This document shows positions 35,815 through 44,896 of a stretch of 64,000 nt of DNA, one piece after another. Source of the DNA: an uncultured Psychroserpens sp. (GTDB lineage Bacteria; Bacteroidota; Bacteroidia; Flavobacteriales; Flavobacteriaceae); assembly GCF_947501425.1 (NCBI RefSeq), contig NZ_CANMVN010000001.1, positions 1-64,000 on the forward strand. The letters run 5' to 3'. Position 1 is the stretch's first letter, and every line of letters begins with the position of its first letter. The notes below the pieces were generated by a model. It was not told the DNA's origin. It worked only from the letters and a program-made list of their open reading frames with translations, and did no database searches. The position numbers were made by a program, and so were the translations under genes.

Positions 35815-36276
35815 TTATTGCTTATTTGGTGGACCATTTTCGTAATATACACCTTCGTTTTCAACTAAATTCGATATTTTAAAGTATTTGGTTTCTCCAT
35901 TTTCCCTGTAACTAACCACACATTCTCTATTGGTTATTTTGAACGGGAACTCTGCTATGGTCATTAAAGTATGACCTTCGGAAATAGGCTTACGCTTTAC
36001 TAATTGTGATACATACTTGCCTTTTTCCGGAATTAATCTTCCCTTTAGGTTTCTAAAGAAAACACTATCAACAACCACATTGTTATCTGGAGTTAAGTTA
36101 GCAATATGAAAGTTTATACCAGAGCTTCCAATCTTTATTGCTGACGTCCAGTATTGAAAGTAGGCGCGTGAATATTGAAATGGAGCACTTTTTTGAAGTT
36201 TATACGCATTAGAACAACCTATGGTCATAAATATGATAAGGGTGCTGCAAAGTAATCTGAATTTTGAGATCTTCAT
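35815..36276 (-). CDS. Lipoprotein, paralogue 1 of a tandem pair
   Basis: 153 residues with a lipoprotein signal ending MTIGC. It shares with the neighbour at 36282 the pattern YKLQKSAPFQ..., a Tyr/Trp segment, GSSGINFHI, VDSVFFRG-like and a C-terminal ECVVSYRENGETKYFKISN. The two are clear paralogues. No known family recognised. It is 5 bases from the upstream paralogue, so the two are co-transcribed. The role is unknown; both are probably outer-membrane or periplasmic lipoproteins. Confidence 0.82.
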   Translation of the reverse strand: MKISKFRLLCSTLIIFMTIGCSNAYKLQKSAPFQYSRAYFQYWTSAIKIGSSGINFHIANLTPDNNVVVDSVFFRNLKGRLIPEKGKYVSQLVKRKPISEGHTLMTIAEFPFKITNRECVVSYRENGETKYFKISNLVENEGVYYENGPPNKQ

Positions 36277-36281
36277 GATGG

Positions 36282-36791
36282 TTAAGTTTTATTTGGTCGA
36301 GCAACAGGATAGTTTAGTGACTCTCTTTGTATGATATTAGTTAGTTTATAGTACAATGTCTTGCCATCTTTCTTATAGCTAATCACACATTCATCATCCT
36401 TCAGTTCAAAAGGAAATCGCATAGGGTTTTCGGGTAATTGATTTCCGTATTCTTCTTTAGGATCACTGCTTAACACCATATCTTTTGGTTGATTGAGAGC
36501 GGTTTTAAAACTAGCAATGTAAAGAAGATTATTATTAAATTTCTTCTCCAATTTAGCAACTTTTCCTCTAAAATATACGCTATCTAGATCAACTAAAGTA
36601 TTTTCAACAGGAATAAACAAATTTATTCCAGAGCTACCTCCTTTAACTCCAGCAACCCAGTTTTGACAATACACCTCACCAAATTGAACAGGTGCTTTTT
36701 TTTGTAATTTCTGAGCTGAAGAACATTGAGAAAAGCTAACCATAACAATTACAATCACGAATAAAGACAATGTGCGTTTCAATAATTTCAT
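36282..36791 (-). CDS. Lipoprotein, paralogue 2 of a tandem pair
   Basis: 169 residues with a lipoprotein signal ending SFSQC. Key shared residues with paralogue 1: QKLQKKAPVQF, GSSGINLFIP, LDSVYFRGKV and ECVISYKKDGKTLYYKLTN. It differs by an insert near the middle (NQPKDMVLSSDP). It is the first of the pair and follows the terminator of the sigma operon, so it needs its own promoter; none was clear. Confidence 0.82.
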   Translation of the reverse strand: MKLLKRTLSLFVIVIVMVSFSQCSSAQKLQKKAPVQFGEVYCQNWVAGVKGGSSGINLFIPVENTLVDLDSVYFRGKVAKLEKKFNNNLLYIASFKTALNQPKDMVLSSDPKEEYGNQLPENPMRFPFELKDDECVISYKKDGKTLYYKLTNIIQRESLNYPVARPNKT

Positions 36792-36836
36792 TCTGTTTTC
36801 TTAGCGTTATAAAGATACAATTTCAAAATTAATGCC

Positions 36837-36866
36837 ATAAAAAAAGCCTTACTCAATAGTAAGGCG
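36837..36866 (-). terminator. Terminator of the second ECF sigma operon
   Basis: A perfect 8-bp stem GCCTTACT / AGTAAGGC with a 4-base loop and seven T residues on the minus strand, 17 bases past the stop codon of the membrane protein gene. Confidence 0.88.
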
Positions 36867-36882
36867 TTATTAAAATATTTGA

Positions 36883-37443
36883 TTAAACTTTAAATCTAAT
36901 TCCTTTTAATATTGCTAATTCTGCAAGTATTTGTTTTCTAATAAAAACTATTAAAATCAATAAGATAACTATTGATGAAAACACAATGTAATTATAGAAT
37001 CCTTCGGATAAGTACTTTTTGAAATATGGCAACAATAGTATAAAACCTAAACTATAGCATATAATTATAATTGGAGTTAAAATATAATGTGTTCTGATTC
37101 TGCTCTTATAATACACTTTCATGCTTTCAACAAAGCTAGAGGTGTTTTTAGTTACATCAATTTGTTTTAGTTTCTTTATACTTAAATACTCAAATAAAAC
37201 TCTCGTTAATAGTGAGCCTATCATTAATAATAATGCAAAGGTTACTAACAGTTCGTTATGCGCTTTAACATATATAAAAAAGCCTATGAGAATAATTACT
37301 GTTAAAATCAGAACGATATTAGCGATTCTTTGTTTTGTTTTAAGAGTATTGACTTTCTTGGCTATTATTTCAAAGCCGTTATCAGGTATACTATCTTGTG
37401 GTTGTTCTTCCCATTGGGATTTTAGGTCTTCAAATGTTGTCAT
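36883..37443 (-). CDS. Four-helix membrane protein coupled to an ECF sigma factor
   Basis: 186 residues: a soluble N-terminus (FEDLKSQWEEQPQ) and about four membrane helices (near 40-60, 65-85, 115-135, 145-165). It overlaps the sigma gene by 4 bases (ATGA), the arrangement usual for sigma/anti-sigma pairs, but it lacks a zinc-binding anti-sigma motif. It may be an atypical anti-sigma factor; I do not recognise a named family. Confidence 0.78.
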   Translation of the reverse strand: MTTFEDLKSQWEEQPQDSIPDNGFEIIAKKVNTLKTKQRIANIVLILTVIILIGFFIYVKAHNELLVTFALLLMIGSLLTRVLFEYLSIKKLKQIDVTKNTSSFVESMKVYYKSRIRTHYILTPIIIICYSLGFILLLPYFKKYLSEGFYNYIVFSSIVILLILIVFIRKQILAELAILKGIRFKV

Positions 37444-37925
37444 TTTTTAACGCATTTAGTTAATTCTTGCTTTATTCTATGAATTCTTACTCTTACAGCC
37501 TCATGAGATAATCCAACAATCTCAGCAATCTCTTTTTGTGGTATGCCCTCCAACTCTAATAGAATGATACTTTTATTACTGGTTTCTAAACGAGCAATGC
37601 ATTTATAAAGTTGATGAAGTTTTTCCTCTTTATTCGCTGGATCATCTTCTGAATCTACCGGCTGATCTTGAACGTCTAAAAATCTTATCGATTTCTTTTT
37701 TCTCAATTCAAGCAAGCACGTATTGACAGCAATTCTATAGATCCAGGTTGATACATTTGATTGATTTTTAAAGGCACTAAGATTTTGCCATACTTTAATA
37801 AATATGTCTTGTGTCAAATCTTTTGAGAGCATTATATCTCCATGTGTGTAACCTAAACATAAACGATTGACTCGAGCGTAGTGAGACTTATAAATAAGAT
37901 TAAACTGTTCCTCTGAAAAATTCAT
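37440..37925 (-). CDS. ECF RNA polymerase sigma factor (second)
   Basis: 161 residues. Region 2 is visible as YTHGDIMLSKDLTQDIFIK and region 4 as GIPQKEIAEIVGLSHEAVRV. It follows a hydrolase gene at 3 bases and overlaps a membrane protein gene by 4, forming a three-gene operon closed by a terminator. It differs clearly in sequence and partner type from the sigma factor at 22294. The target promoters are unknown; no repeat of the GCAACC/GCATCT element is seen near it. Confidence 0.92.
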   Translation of the reverse strand: MNFSEEQFNLIYKSHYARVNRLCLGYTHGDIMLSKDLTQDIFIKVWQNLSAFKNQSNVSTWIYRIAVNTCLLELRKKKSIRFLDVQDQPVDSEDDPANKEEKLHQLYKCIARLETSNKSIILLELEGIPQKEIAEIVGLSHEAVRVRIHRIKQELTKCVKK

Positions 37926-37928
37926 TAA

Positions 37929-38774
37929 TTATAGTAATTCATTAGTTATAGCCTCTAATAGCCATTGTGGTTGATCAAACATAATGAAATGAGCCGATTC
38001 CTTAGCGTAATGAATAGTGTAGTCTTTTAAATTTTTATATTGCTCCTCATATGTTTTTTTAACCATGACTTCGCCATAAGGCTGTGTAGCTGCTAGAATA
38101 GTAACTGGAACCTTGATTTCTCCAATGGCTTTCCTTAAATCTAATTTAAGCAAATCTGTATAGCCATAGACATACGTTTTACGATCTGTATTTATAATCC
38201 AGCTTTTAATTTGATTATGTTTCTCTTTGTTTAGAGACATTCCTGCTGCCATTTGATCAGCCATTTTTTCAAAGTTTTCTGCATCCATATCTAACAATCT
38301 TTGATTGTATGGGCTGTCATATGCTAAGGTTGCACTATCAAAATTAGGAATCATTAAAGCTCCTGTGGAAGGTAAAGCGTCTACTACAATAATTTTGTTA
38401 AATTCTGAATTTTCATCAGCTGCTAACCACAATCCGATGGTTCCTCCCAAACTATGACCAATGATTGTGGCTTCTTGAAGATCATTATTGTTTATGTAAT
38501 GCACCATTTCCGATTTAATTGTAGAGAGCCAAGGGGTTTCAATTGCAGGCACATCTCCAAAGCCTGCTAGAGTAAAAATATGGCATTCATTTGTTTTTGA
38601 TAATTCGTCAACAACATCTTTCCATACCTCACCTGTACAGGTAAATCCAGGAATTAACAGGATGGGATCTCCACTTCCTTTTACTTCTACACTAAATGTT
38701 TTGTTTTGGGTATAAGCCGAAAAGCTAAATACAGAAATAGTTATTAAAATAATCCAATTTTTATAAGTTTTCAT
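37929..38774 (-). CDS. Secreted alpha/beta hydrolase
   Basis: 281 residues with a signal peptide (ends FSAYTQ). Nucleophile elbow GHSLGG (Ser catalytic), an oxyanion segment near PGFTC, and a C-terminal His in ESAHFIMFDQP support a lipase/esterase-type alpha/beta hydrolase acting in the periplasm or outside. It is the first gene of the operon with the second ECF sigma factor, which is unusual and suggests that expression of the enzyme and of the sigma factor are linked. Substrate unknown. Confidence 0.88.
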   Translation of the reverse strand: MKTYKNWIILITISVFSFSAYTQNKTFSVEVKGSGDPILLIPGFTCTGEVWKDVVDELSKTNECHIFTLAGFGDVPAIETPWLSTIKSEMVHYINNNDLQEATIIGHSLGGTIGLWLAADENSEFNKIIVVDALPSTGALMIPNFDSATLAYDSPYNQRLLDMDAENFEKMADQMAAGMSLNKEKHNQIKSWIINTDRKTYVYGYTDLLKLDLRKAIGEIKVPVTILAATQPYGEVMVKKTYEEQYKNLKDYTIHYAKESAHFIMFDQPQWLLEAITNELL

Positions 38775-38835
38775 AATGTAAATATGTATTGATTTTTCTC
38801 TTTAGATACAAAATCAAAAAAATGTTACAGGACAA

Positions 38836-38866
38836 AACGAAAAAACCCAACTCTTGCGAGTTGGGC
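38836..38866 (-). terminator. Terminator of the ATP synthase operon
   Basis: A perfect 8-bp stem CCCAACTC / GAGTTGGG (38846-38853, 38858-38865) with six or more T on the minus strand, 26 bases past the atpG stop codon. Confidence 0.9.
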
Positions 38867-38891
38867 TCTTTATATATTTGAAAACTTAAGT

Positions 38892-39752
38892 TTAGTTATT
38901 CAGTGCTTCGGCACCACCAACAATCTCTAAAATCTCGTTAGTAATTGCTGCTTGACGTGCTTTGTTGTAAGTTAATTTCAATTGATCTCTTAACTCAGTA
39001 GCGTTGTCTGTTGCTTTATGCATAGCTGTCATACGCGCACCATGTTCAGAAGCAAAACTATCTCTTACAGATTTGTATAATTGTGTTTTTAATGACTTCG
39101 GAATTAACTGCTCAACGATTTCTTCTTTTGAAGGCTCAAAGATATAGTCAATATTCGCATTAGAATCACCTTCCATAGGAACGATAGGTAAAAACTGCTC
39201 TGTCATTACGATTTGCGTTGCTGCATTTTTGAATTTGTTATAAACAATCTCGATTTTATCAAAATCACCTTCAACAAATTTATCCATTAACATTTGTGCA
39301 ACCTCAGCGACATTGTCAAAGGTCAAATCATCAAAAACATCACTTTTATTAGCTATAACATTATTCGTCTTCTTAAATGCATCATTAGCTTTTTTACCAA
39401 TCGCCAAATAAGATACATCTTGGTTAGCATAGGTCTCATTAGTAAGACGAGTAACCTCTTTAATAATGTTAGAGTTAAAAGCACCTGCAAGACCTCTATT
39501 TGAAGTAATAGCTACTAATAGTACTGTCTTTACTTCTCGTTGGTTTGCAAATTTGCTGCCCGAATCTCCTTCTAAAGTTGAACTCAAGCTTTGTAAAAGC
39601 TCAGTCAACTTATCAGAATAAGGACGCATAGCAGTAATAGCATCTTGAGCTTTCTTCAATTTGGCAGCAGACACCATTTTCATGGCACTAGTAATCTGCA
39701 TCGTTGAAGATACTGAAGATATTCTGTTACGTATTTCTTTAAGATTAGCCAT
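38892..39752 (-). CDS. atpG: ATP synthase F1 gamma subunit
   Basis: 286 residues, full length. The N-terminal helix (LKEIRNRISSVSSTMQITSA) and the C-terminal helix (ATDNATELRDQLKLTYNKAR, ending EIVGGAEALNN) form the rotating shaft. It couples the c-ring to the catalytic hexamer. It is the last gene of the operon; beta and epsilon are not here, the usual split in Bacteroidota. Confidence 0.96.
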   Translation of the reverse strand: MANLKEIRNRISSVSSTMQITSAMKMVSAAKLKKAQDAITAMRPYSDKLTELLQSLSSTLEGDSGSKFANQREVKTVLLVAITSNRGLAGAFNSNIIKEVTRLTNETYANQDVSYLAIGKKANDAFKKTNNVIANKSDVFDDLTFDNVAEVAQMLMDKFVEGDFDKIEIVYNKFKNAATQIVMTEQFLPIVPMEGDSNANIDYIFEPSKEEIVEQLIPKSLKTQLYKSVRDSFASEHGARMTAMHKATDNATELRDQLKLTYNKARQAAITNEILEIVGGAEALNN

Positions 39753-39804
39753 ATTTAAAATATGAAAATATTCCTGAACTCAAAATTAAGTTCAGGAATG
39801 TTAA

Positions 39805-41385
39805 TTATGCTCTATACTTTCCTGAAAGGTCTTTGCAAACAGTTGTTAACGTGTCTATAACCTCATCAGTTAATTTTCCAGATTTAAGAGTGTCTAACAC
39901 ATCTCTGTGTTTAGCATTTAAGAACTCTATGTAATCACGTTCAAATTCTTTTACTTTTTCAACAGGCACATCTCTTAATAAGTTTTTAGAACCAGCGTAA
40001 ATAATTGCTACCTGATCTTCCACTGTGTAAGGGTCGTTTTGTGCTTGTTTTAAGATCTCAACATTACGTTTACCTTTTTCAATTACATTTAAAGTGGCGG
40101 CATCTAGATCTGAACCAAATTTCGCAAATGCTTCTAATTCACGGAACTGAGCTTGGTCTAATTTTAATGTACCTGCAACTTTCTTCATTGATTTAATTTG
40201 AGCCGATCCACCAACACGAGATACAGAGATACCTACGTTAATTGCTGGACGAACACCAGAGTTAAATAAATCAGACTCTAGGAATATTTGTCCGTCAGTA
40301 ATCGAAATCACGTTAGTTGGGATATATGCAGAAACGTCACCTGCCTGAGTTTCAATAATAGGTAATGCTGTTAAAGATCCTCCTCCTTTTACCATAGGCT
40401 TAAGGGAGTCTGGTAAATCATTCATTTCTTTAGCAATAGCATCATCATTAATAACTTTTGCAGAACGCTCTAATAATCTTGAGTGTAAGTAAAAAACGTC
40501 ACCAGGATACGCCTCACGCCCTGGAGGACGACGTAATAATAAAGATACCTCACGGTAGGCAACAGCTTGCTTAGATAAATCATCATAGATAATTAAAGCT
40601 GGTCTTCCAGTATCTCTAAAATACTCACCTATCGATGCTCCTGTAAAAGGCGCATATACTTGCATTGCAGCAGGGTCTGAAGCGTTTGCAGCTACGATAG
40701 TTGTGTAAGCTAAAGCACCTTTTTCTTCAAGTACTTTGGCAATATTTGCTACAGTAGATGCTTTTTGACCTACAGCAACATATATACAATAAACAGGATT
40801 TCCTGCATCGTAAAATTCTTTCTGATTTAAGATGGTATCGATACAAACTGTAGTTTTACCTGTTTGACGGTCACCAATCACCAGCTCACGTTGACCTCTA
40901 CCTACTGGAATCATTGCATCAATAGACTTGATACCTGTTTGTAATGGTTCACTTACTGGCTGACGGTAGATTACACCTGGTGCTTTACGCTCTAAAGGCA
41001 TCTCATAAGTCTCTCCAGAAATTGGTCCTTTACCATCTATTGGGTTACCTAAAGTATCAACCACACGTCCAACAATACCTTCACCTACGTTAACAGATGC
41101 GATACGTCCTGTACGTTTAACAGTAGATCCTTCTTTTACTCCAACTGCGGCACCTAATAATACAATACCTACATTATCTTCTTCCAGGTTTAGTACAATA
41201 CCTTCTAATCCGCCATCAAATTCAACAAGCTCACCATATTGAGCGTTTGCTAATCCGTAGGCACGTACAATTCCATCACCTGCAGTTAATACTGTTCCAA
41301 CCTCATCTAATGAAGCTCCTGCTTCAAAACCTGAAAGTTGTTGTTTTAAGATTGCTGATATTTCAGCTGGTTTTACTTCTGCCAT
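39805..41385 (-). CDS. atpA: ATP synthase F1 alpha subunit
   Basis: 526 residues. Walker [10 protein letters not shown], the [20 protein letters not shown] segment, and [12 protein letters not shown] and [16 protein letters not shown] support a non-catalytic nucleotide-binding alpha subunit. It forms the F1 hexamer with beta at the inner membrane. It is separated from atpH by an unexpected secreted-protein gene and is followed by atpG. Confidence 0.97.
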   Translation of the reverse strand: MAEVKPAEISAILKQQLSGFEAGASLDEVGTVLTAGDGIVRAYGLANAQYGELVEFDGGLEGIVLNLEEDNVGIVLLGAAVGVKEGSTVKRTGRIASVNVGEGIVGRVVDTLGNPIDGKGPISGETYEMPLERKAPGVIYRQPVSEPLQTGIKSIDAMIPVGRGQRELVIGDRQTGKTTVCIDTILNQKEFYDAGNPVYCIYVAVGQKASTVANIAKVLEEKGALAYTTIVAANASDPAAMQVYAPFTGASIGEYFRDTGRPALIIYDDLSKQAVAYREVSLLLRRPPGREAYPGDVFYLHSRLLERSAKVINDDAIAKEMNDLPDSLKPMVKGGGSLTALPIIETQAGDVSAYIPTNVISITDGQIFLESDLFNSGVRPAINVGISVSRVGGSAQIKSMKKVAGTLKLDQAQFRELEAFAKFGSDLDAATLNVIEKGKRNVEILKQAQNDPYTVEDQVAIIYAGSKNLLRDVPVEKVKEFERDYIEFLNAKHRDVLDTLKSGKLTDEVIDTLTTVCKDLSGKYRA

Positions 41386-41426
41386 CTTATTGCTTATTTA
41401 ATTTTAAGGATTGACTCCCTGTATTC

Positions 41427-41900
41427 TTAATTTGTTATTATTAATGTTGGTCTGTTACCTGAAACGTTGCGGTGATATTTTCTAGCAAACTTTTCAGCGT
41501 TTTCCTTATTAACAGTACCGTCTTTGTTAAACACTTTAGATTTATATAAAGCTTTAATTAATTTCTTTTTTGTGAGTTGAACCTCACACTCTAACTCAAT
41601 ATCTAAAAACCTTAATTCAGCATAACTTTCTGTTACCATTGATTGGTAAGGTGCTTTTGATTTTGGGTTTCTAGCCACAGGATTAGGCTTTTCAAAACTA
41701 TGATATTGTAAAATGATTACGTCTTCATCATCGAGGTTCATTACTGTGCATGAAGCTGAAAAGGTACCGCAATCATCAAATTTTAAATATTCAACTTTAT
41801 CTACATATGCAACATCCTTTTTAATTTTTACTTTTTGTGCCTGAGCATTAAAAGCAAACATAAAAGTAAGGATCACTACTATTGTTCTAATAGATTTCAT
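41427..41900 (-). CDS. Secreted protein of unknown function inside the ATP synthase operon
   Basis: 157 residues with a cleavable signal peptide ending FNAQA. The mature part (QKVKIKKDVAYVDKVEYLKF) is beta-rich, has two cysteines near CGTFSASC and a third in ELECEV, and ends in a Lys-rich helix (KALYKSKVFNKDGTVNKENA). No family recognised. It sits 5 bases after atpH and 41 bases before atpA, so it is on the atp transcript, but a signal peptide is incompatible with an F1 part. It may be a recent insertion, or it may be a periplasmic factor co-expressed with the enzyme. Confidence 0.82.
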   Translation of the reverse strand: MKSIRTIVVILTFMFAFNAQAQKVKIKKDVAYVDKVEYLKFDDCGTFSASCTVMNLDDEDVIILQYHSFEKPNPVARNPKSKAPYQSMVTESYAELRFLDIELECEVQLTKKKLIKALYKSKVFNKDGTVNKENAEKFARKYHRNVSGNRPTLIITN

Positions 41901-41905
41901 ATGCT

Positions 41906-42445
41906 TTAGTTTTGTATAAATTCTCTTTTAAGCTTATTCAATTGGTTGGCAATACTTGCATTGTACTGAATGTCACCAACACGTAGTATGAATCCACCTA
42001 AAATACTCTCATCAATGGTATTATTGATTTCAATCTTATCAGCACTTGTAAGCTCTTTAACTTTTGTAAGTACTTTGTTTTTTAAGTCATCTGTAAGAGG
42101 TACTGCTGTTGTGACATCTGCAATCTCAATATTTTGAGATTTTTCATATAACTCAACATATTTTGTAGCAATATCTCCTAAGATATTAACACGCCTGTTC
42201 TTAACTAGGACATCCATTAGTCCAGAAAACATTGCATTTGCATCTGGAAATGCTTTTAATAAGGCCTCTTTCTTATCGCTAGACTTAATAACAGCGCTTT
42301 GTAGCATATCATTTAAGTCTTGATTATCACTAATAGATTTAGCGACTAACATCATATCCTTATTTACTGCTGGAGCTGTATTTTGAGTCTGTGCTAGATC
42401 TAAAACTGCTTTCGCATAGCGAATTGCTGCTCTTGTTCCTGCCAT
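41906..42445 (-). CDS. atpH: ATP synthase F1 delta subunit
   Basis: 179 residues. The N-terminal six-helix domain (MAGTRAAIRYAKAVLDLA) and C-terminal GGFILRVGDIQYNASIANQL are the delta/OSCP signatures. It joins F1 alpha to the peripheral stalk b. It follows atpF by 4 bases. Confidence 0.95.
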   Translation of the reverse strand: MAGTRAAIRYAKAVLDLAQTQNTAPAVNKDMMLVAKSISDNQDLNDMLQSAVIKSSDKKEALLKAFPDANAMFSGLMDVLVKNRRVNILGDIATKYVELYEKSQNIEIADVTTAVPLTDDLKNKVLTKVKELTSADKIEINNTIDESILGGFILRVGDIQYNASIANQLNKLKREFIQN

Positions 42446-42449
42446 AATC

Positions 42450-42950
42450 TTAGTTTAATTTAGCGTCGTCTAGCATAGACTCCACTAATTTTAATTGCTT
42501 GTCTTTATTAGATAGCTCGTCTTTTACAACTTTCTCTGCTATTTCGACAGATAAATTAGCTACCTGAGCTTTTAGATCTGAAATTGCTGCTTGTTTTTCA
42601 CTAGCAATTGCTGCTTGTGCTTGTTCAATGATCTTGTTAGCTTGAGAAGAAGCTTCATCTTTCGCATCTTCGATCATTTTGTTCTTTAATTCACGTGCTT
42701 CTTTGAGCATTGCTTCACGTTCTAAACGCGCATCTTGTAATAACTTTTGGTTATCTGCCTGAAGATTCTCCATCTCTCTTTTTGCATTTTCAGCAGAGTC
42801 AAGTGCAGTTTTAATTCCAGTTTCACGGTCTTCAACTGCCTTTAGAATTGGCTTCCAAGCAAATTTACGTAGAAGTAATAAAAGCAGTAAAAACAATACA
42901 ATCTGCCAGATAAAAAGTCCGAATGAAAAGTCGTTTATTAATTTTTCCAT
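42450..42950 (-). CDS. atpF: ATP synthase Fo b subunit
   Basis: 166 residues: one membrane helix near the N-terminus (LFIWQIVLFLLLLLLL) and a long charged coiled coil (about 35-160). It forms the peripheral stalk. The start follows a 101-base gap from atpE that holds a stable hairpin. Confidence 0.95.
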   Translation of the reverse strand: MEKLINDFSFGLFIWQIVLFLLLLLLLRKFAWKPILKAVEDRETGIKTALDSAENAKREMENLQADNQKLLQDARLEREAMLKEARELKNKMIEDAKDEASSQANKIIEQAQAAIASEKQAAISDLKAQVANLSVEIAEKVVKDELSNKDKQLKLVESMLDDAKLN

Positions 42951-43005
42951 ATTACTGTTGAGCGTAATGCTCTATTTTAATTGTACTTTTTGTTTAATCT
43001 AAAGC

Positions 43006-43038
43006 GTGTCCCTGTAACCAACCGTTACAGGGAAACAC
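43006..43038 (-). promoter_or_regulatory. Intercistronic hairpin between atpE and atpF
   Basis: A perfect 9-bp stem CCCTGTAAC / GTTACAGGG (43010-43018, 43024-43032) with a 5-base loop, extended by GTG/CAC. There is no T tract, so it is more likely a processing or stabilising element than a terminator. It could raise the yield of the c subunit relative to b. Confidence 0.6.
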
Positions 43039-43051
43039 TTAATAGTTTTGA

Positions 43052-43261
<210 letters not shown>

Positions 43262-43274
43262 TTAAACAATCAAT

Positions 43275-44393
43275 TTAATGAGCTTCTACGTGCTCGTGGT
43301 CGTGGTCGTGCTCCTCTGAAGCAAATCCAAAATACAATGCTGACAACATTGTAAAGATATATGCCTGTAAGAGCGCCACAAAAACTTCAATTAATGAGAT
43401 GGCAAAAGAAAGACCAAAACTTAATGGACCTCCAACCCAACTCTTGAAAATAAATATCAAACCAATTAAACTCATTAATACTACGTGACCAGCTGTCATA
43501 TTCGCATACAAACGAATCATAAGCGCAAATGGTTTAATGAATAATCCTAAGATTTCTATAGGAATAAGAATGATGTATATAATCGCTTTTCCGAACCAAG
43601 GCATTCCATCGCCTAATGGATCAAAAATATGTTTCCAGTAATCTTTTGTTCCCGTAAAGTTTGTCAACAAAAACACAATAACTGCCAATGCCGCTGTTAC
43701 CGCAATATTACCTGTAACATTAACTCCTAGCGGTGTTAAACCAAACATGTTTAGAAACCATACAAAAAAGAATACAGTTAATAAAAACGGCATATATCTT
43801 TTGTATTTCTTTTCTCCAATATTTGCAATAGCAATATCATCACGTATGTAAAGAACAATTGGCTCAAAGAAACGGCCAATTCCTTTAGGAATACTCCCAT
43901 TCTTAGCATAGCTCTTTGCGAGGCTTCGGAACAACCAGATCAACAGTAATCCTGTTACAAGCATCATAACCACACTTTTGGTGATTGACAAGTCTAAAGG
44001 TCTAACATTCGATGGGTGTTTCGGATGCTCAGGATCATAGGTTAATGTCCCCTCGGCATCGGTTTTGTATATTTTCCCGTGGTATAACTTGTAGTAATTC
44101 CCGTTAGATTCAGCAATAGTTTCTCCATGGTGAAATTTTGAAGACATGAATACTTGTAAACCATCGTCTACTAAAATTACAGGTAACGGAAATCCGTAAT
44201 GATGAACTTCACCTGTTTCTTCATCTGTAGATGCCATTAAATTAAAGTCATGAGAATCCTGTAAGTGATGTTCAATGTATTCTTTAATTTCGGTTTTCAT
44301 ATCCCCTTTTCCTTCTCCTTCGCTTGCAAAAGCAGTAAAGGTTAATAGAAGCATTAATAGGGTAATTGTCTTAACAGTTATTTTTCTATGCAT
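43275..44393 (-). CDS. atpB: ATP synthase Fo a subunit (extended form)
   Basis: 372 residues, longer than the 240-270 of proteobacterial subunits. A signal-like N-terminus (ends FTAFASEG) and a periplasmic extension of about 120 residues precede the membrane part, as in other Bacteroidota. The essential Arg is in FALMIRLYANMTAGH. The C-terminus is an unusual His/Asp/Glu tail (HDHDHEHVEAH). It has its own promoter (44427-44457) and begins the atpBEFH-x-AG transcript. Confidence 0.95.
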   Translation of the reverse strand: MHRKITVKTITLLMLLLTFTAFASEGEGKGDMKTEIKEYIEHHLQDSHDFNLMASTDEETGEVHHYGFPLPVILVDDGLQVFMSSKFHHGETIAESNGNYYKLYHGKIYKTDAEGTLTYDPEHPKHPSNVRPLDLSITKSVVMMLVTGLLLIWLFRSLAKSYAKNGSIPKGIGRFFEPIVLYIRDDIAIANIGEKKYKRYMPFLLTVFFFVWFLNMFGLTPLGVNVTGNIAVTAALAVIVFLLTNFTGTKDYWKHIFDPLGDGMPWFGKAIIYIILIPIEILGLFIKPFALMIRLYANMTAGHVVLMSLIGLIFIFKSWVGGPLSFGLSFAISLIEVFVALLQAYIFTMLSALYFGFASEEHDHDHEHVEAH

Positions 44394-44426
44394 ATCACTT
44401 CAATAATAGTGGCTTAAAAATCGCTG

Positions 44427-44457
44427 CAAAGGTAGGGTTTTATATCAAAAACAAAAA
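44427..44457 (-). promoter_or_regulatory. Promoter of the ATP synthase operon
   Basis: The minus strand has TTTTTG (44452-44457), 17 bases, then TACCTTTG (44427-44434). The spacing is slightly short. The predicted leader is about 28 bases. Confidence 0.72.
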
Positions 44458-44509
44458 CTATTTTAAATTTTATTTATAGGCATAAATATCTTTGGTCAAA
44501 ATGCAGATT

Positions 44510-44896
44510 TTATTCTAATTTATTTAACCATTTTGCCAAACTCATAGTTTCAATAATTAAACACAAAAGATACGGAACAAAAAATGCTGTGAACTCTAAT
44601 CTTGATATGTTACCATCTGCTTTATAGGACGCGTAGAATAGGATGAAAAAGACAACAAATTTCAGAAGACTTCCTCCTATAAATAGAAATCCGATTTGTC
44701 TCTCCAACTTATCCTTCATTTTAAATAAAAACGCATAAATAAGTATAGCTAAAACGCCATTTATAAGATAAGCCATCACAATTTTATTTTCAAAAAGTGG
44801 GTGTTCCAAATAATGTAAGGCCAACAAATGAATTCCGAATGCTAATGTGAGAACAAATATTAATTTAATTGAGAAATTGAGTACAGATGGGCTCAT
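44510..44896 (-). CDS. Four-helix membrane protein (DUF6168-like), AtpI-like position
   Basis: 128 residues with four predicted membrane helices. The position between AtpZ and atpB matches the place of uncI/AtpI, which helps assemble the c-ring or carries Mg2+; sequence similarity to AtpI is not evident. Family assignment to DUF6168 is from memory of similar flavobacterial loci. It abuts atpZ (0 bases). Confidence 0.65.
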   Translation of the reverse strand: MSPSVLNFSIKLIFVLTLAFGIHLLALHYLEHPLFENKIVMAYLINGVLAILIYAFLFKMKDKLERQIGFLFIGGSLLKFVVFFILFYASYKADGNISRLEFTAFFVPYLLCLIIETMSLAKWLNKLE

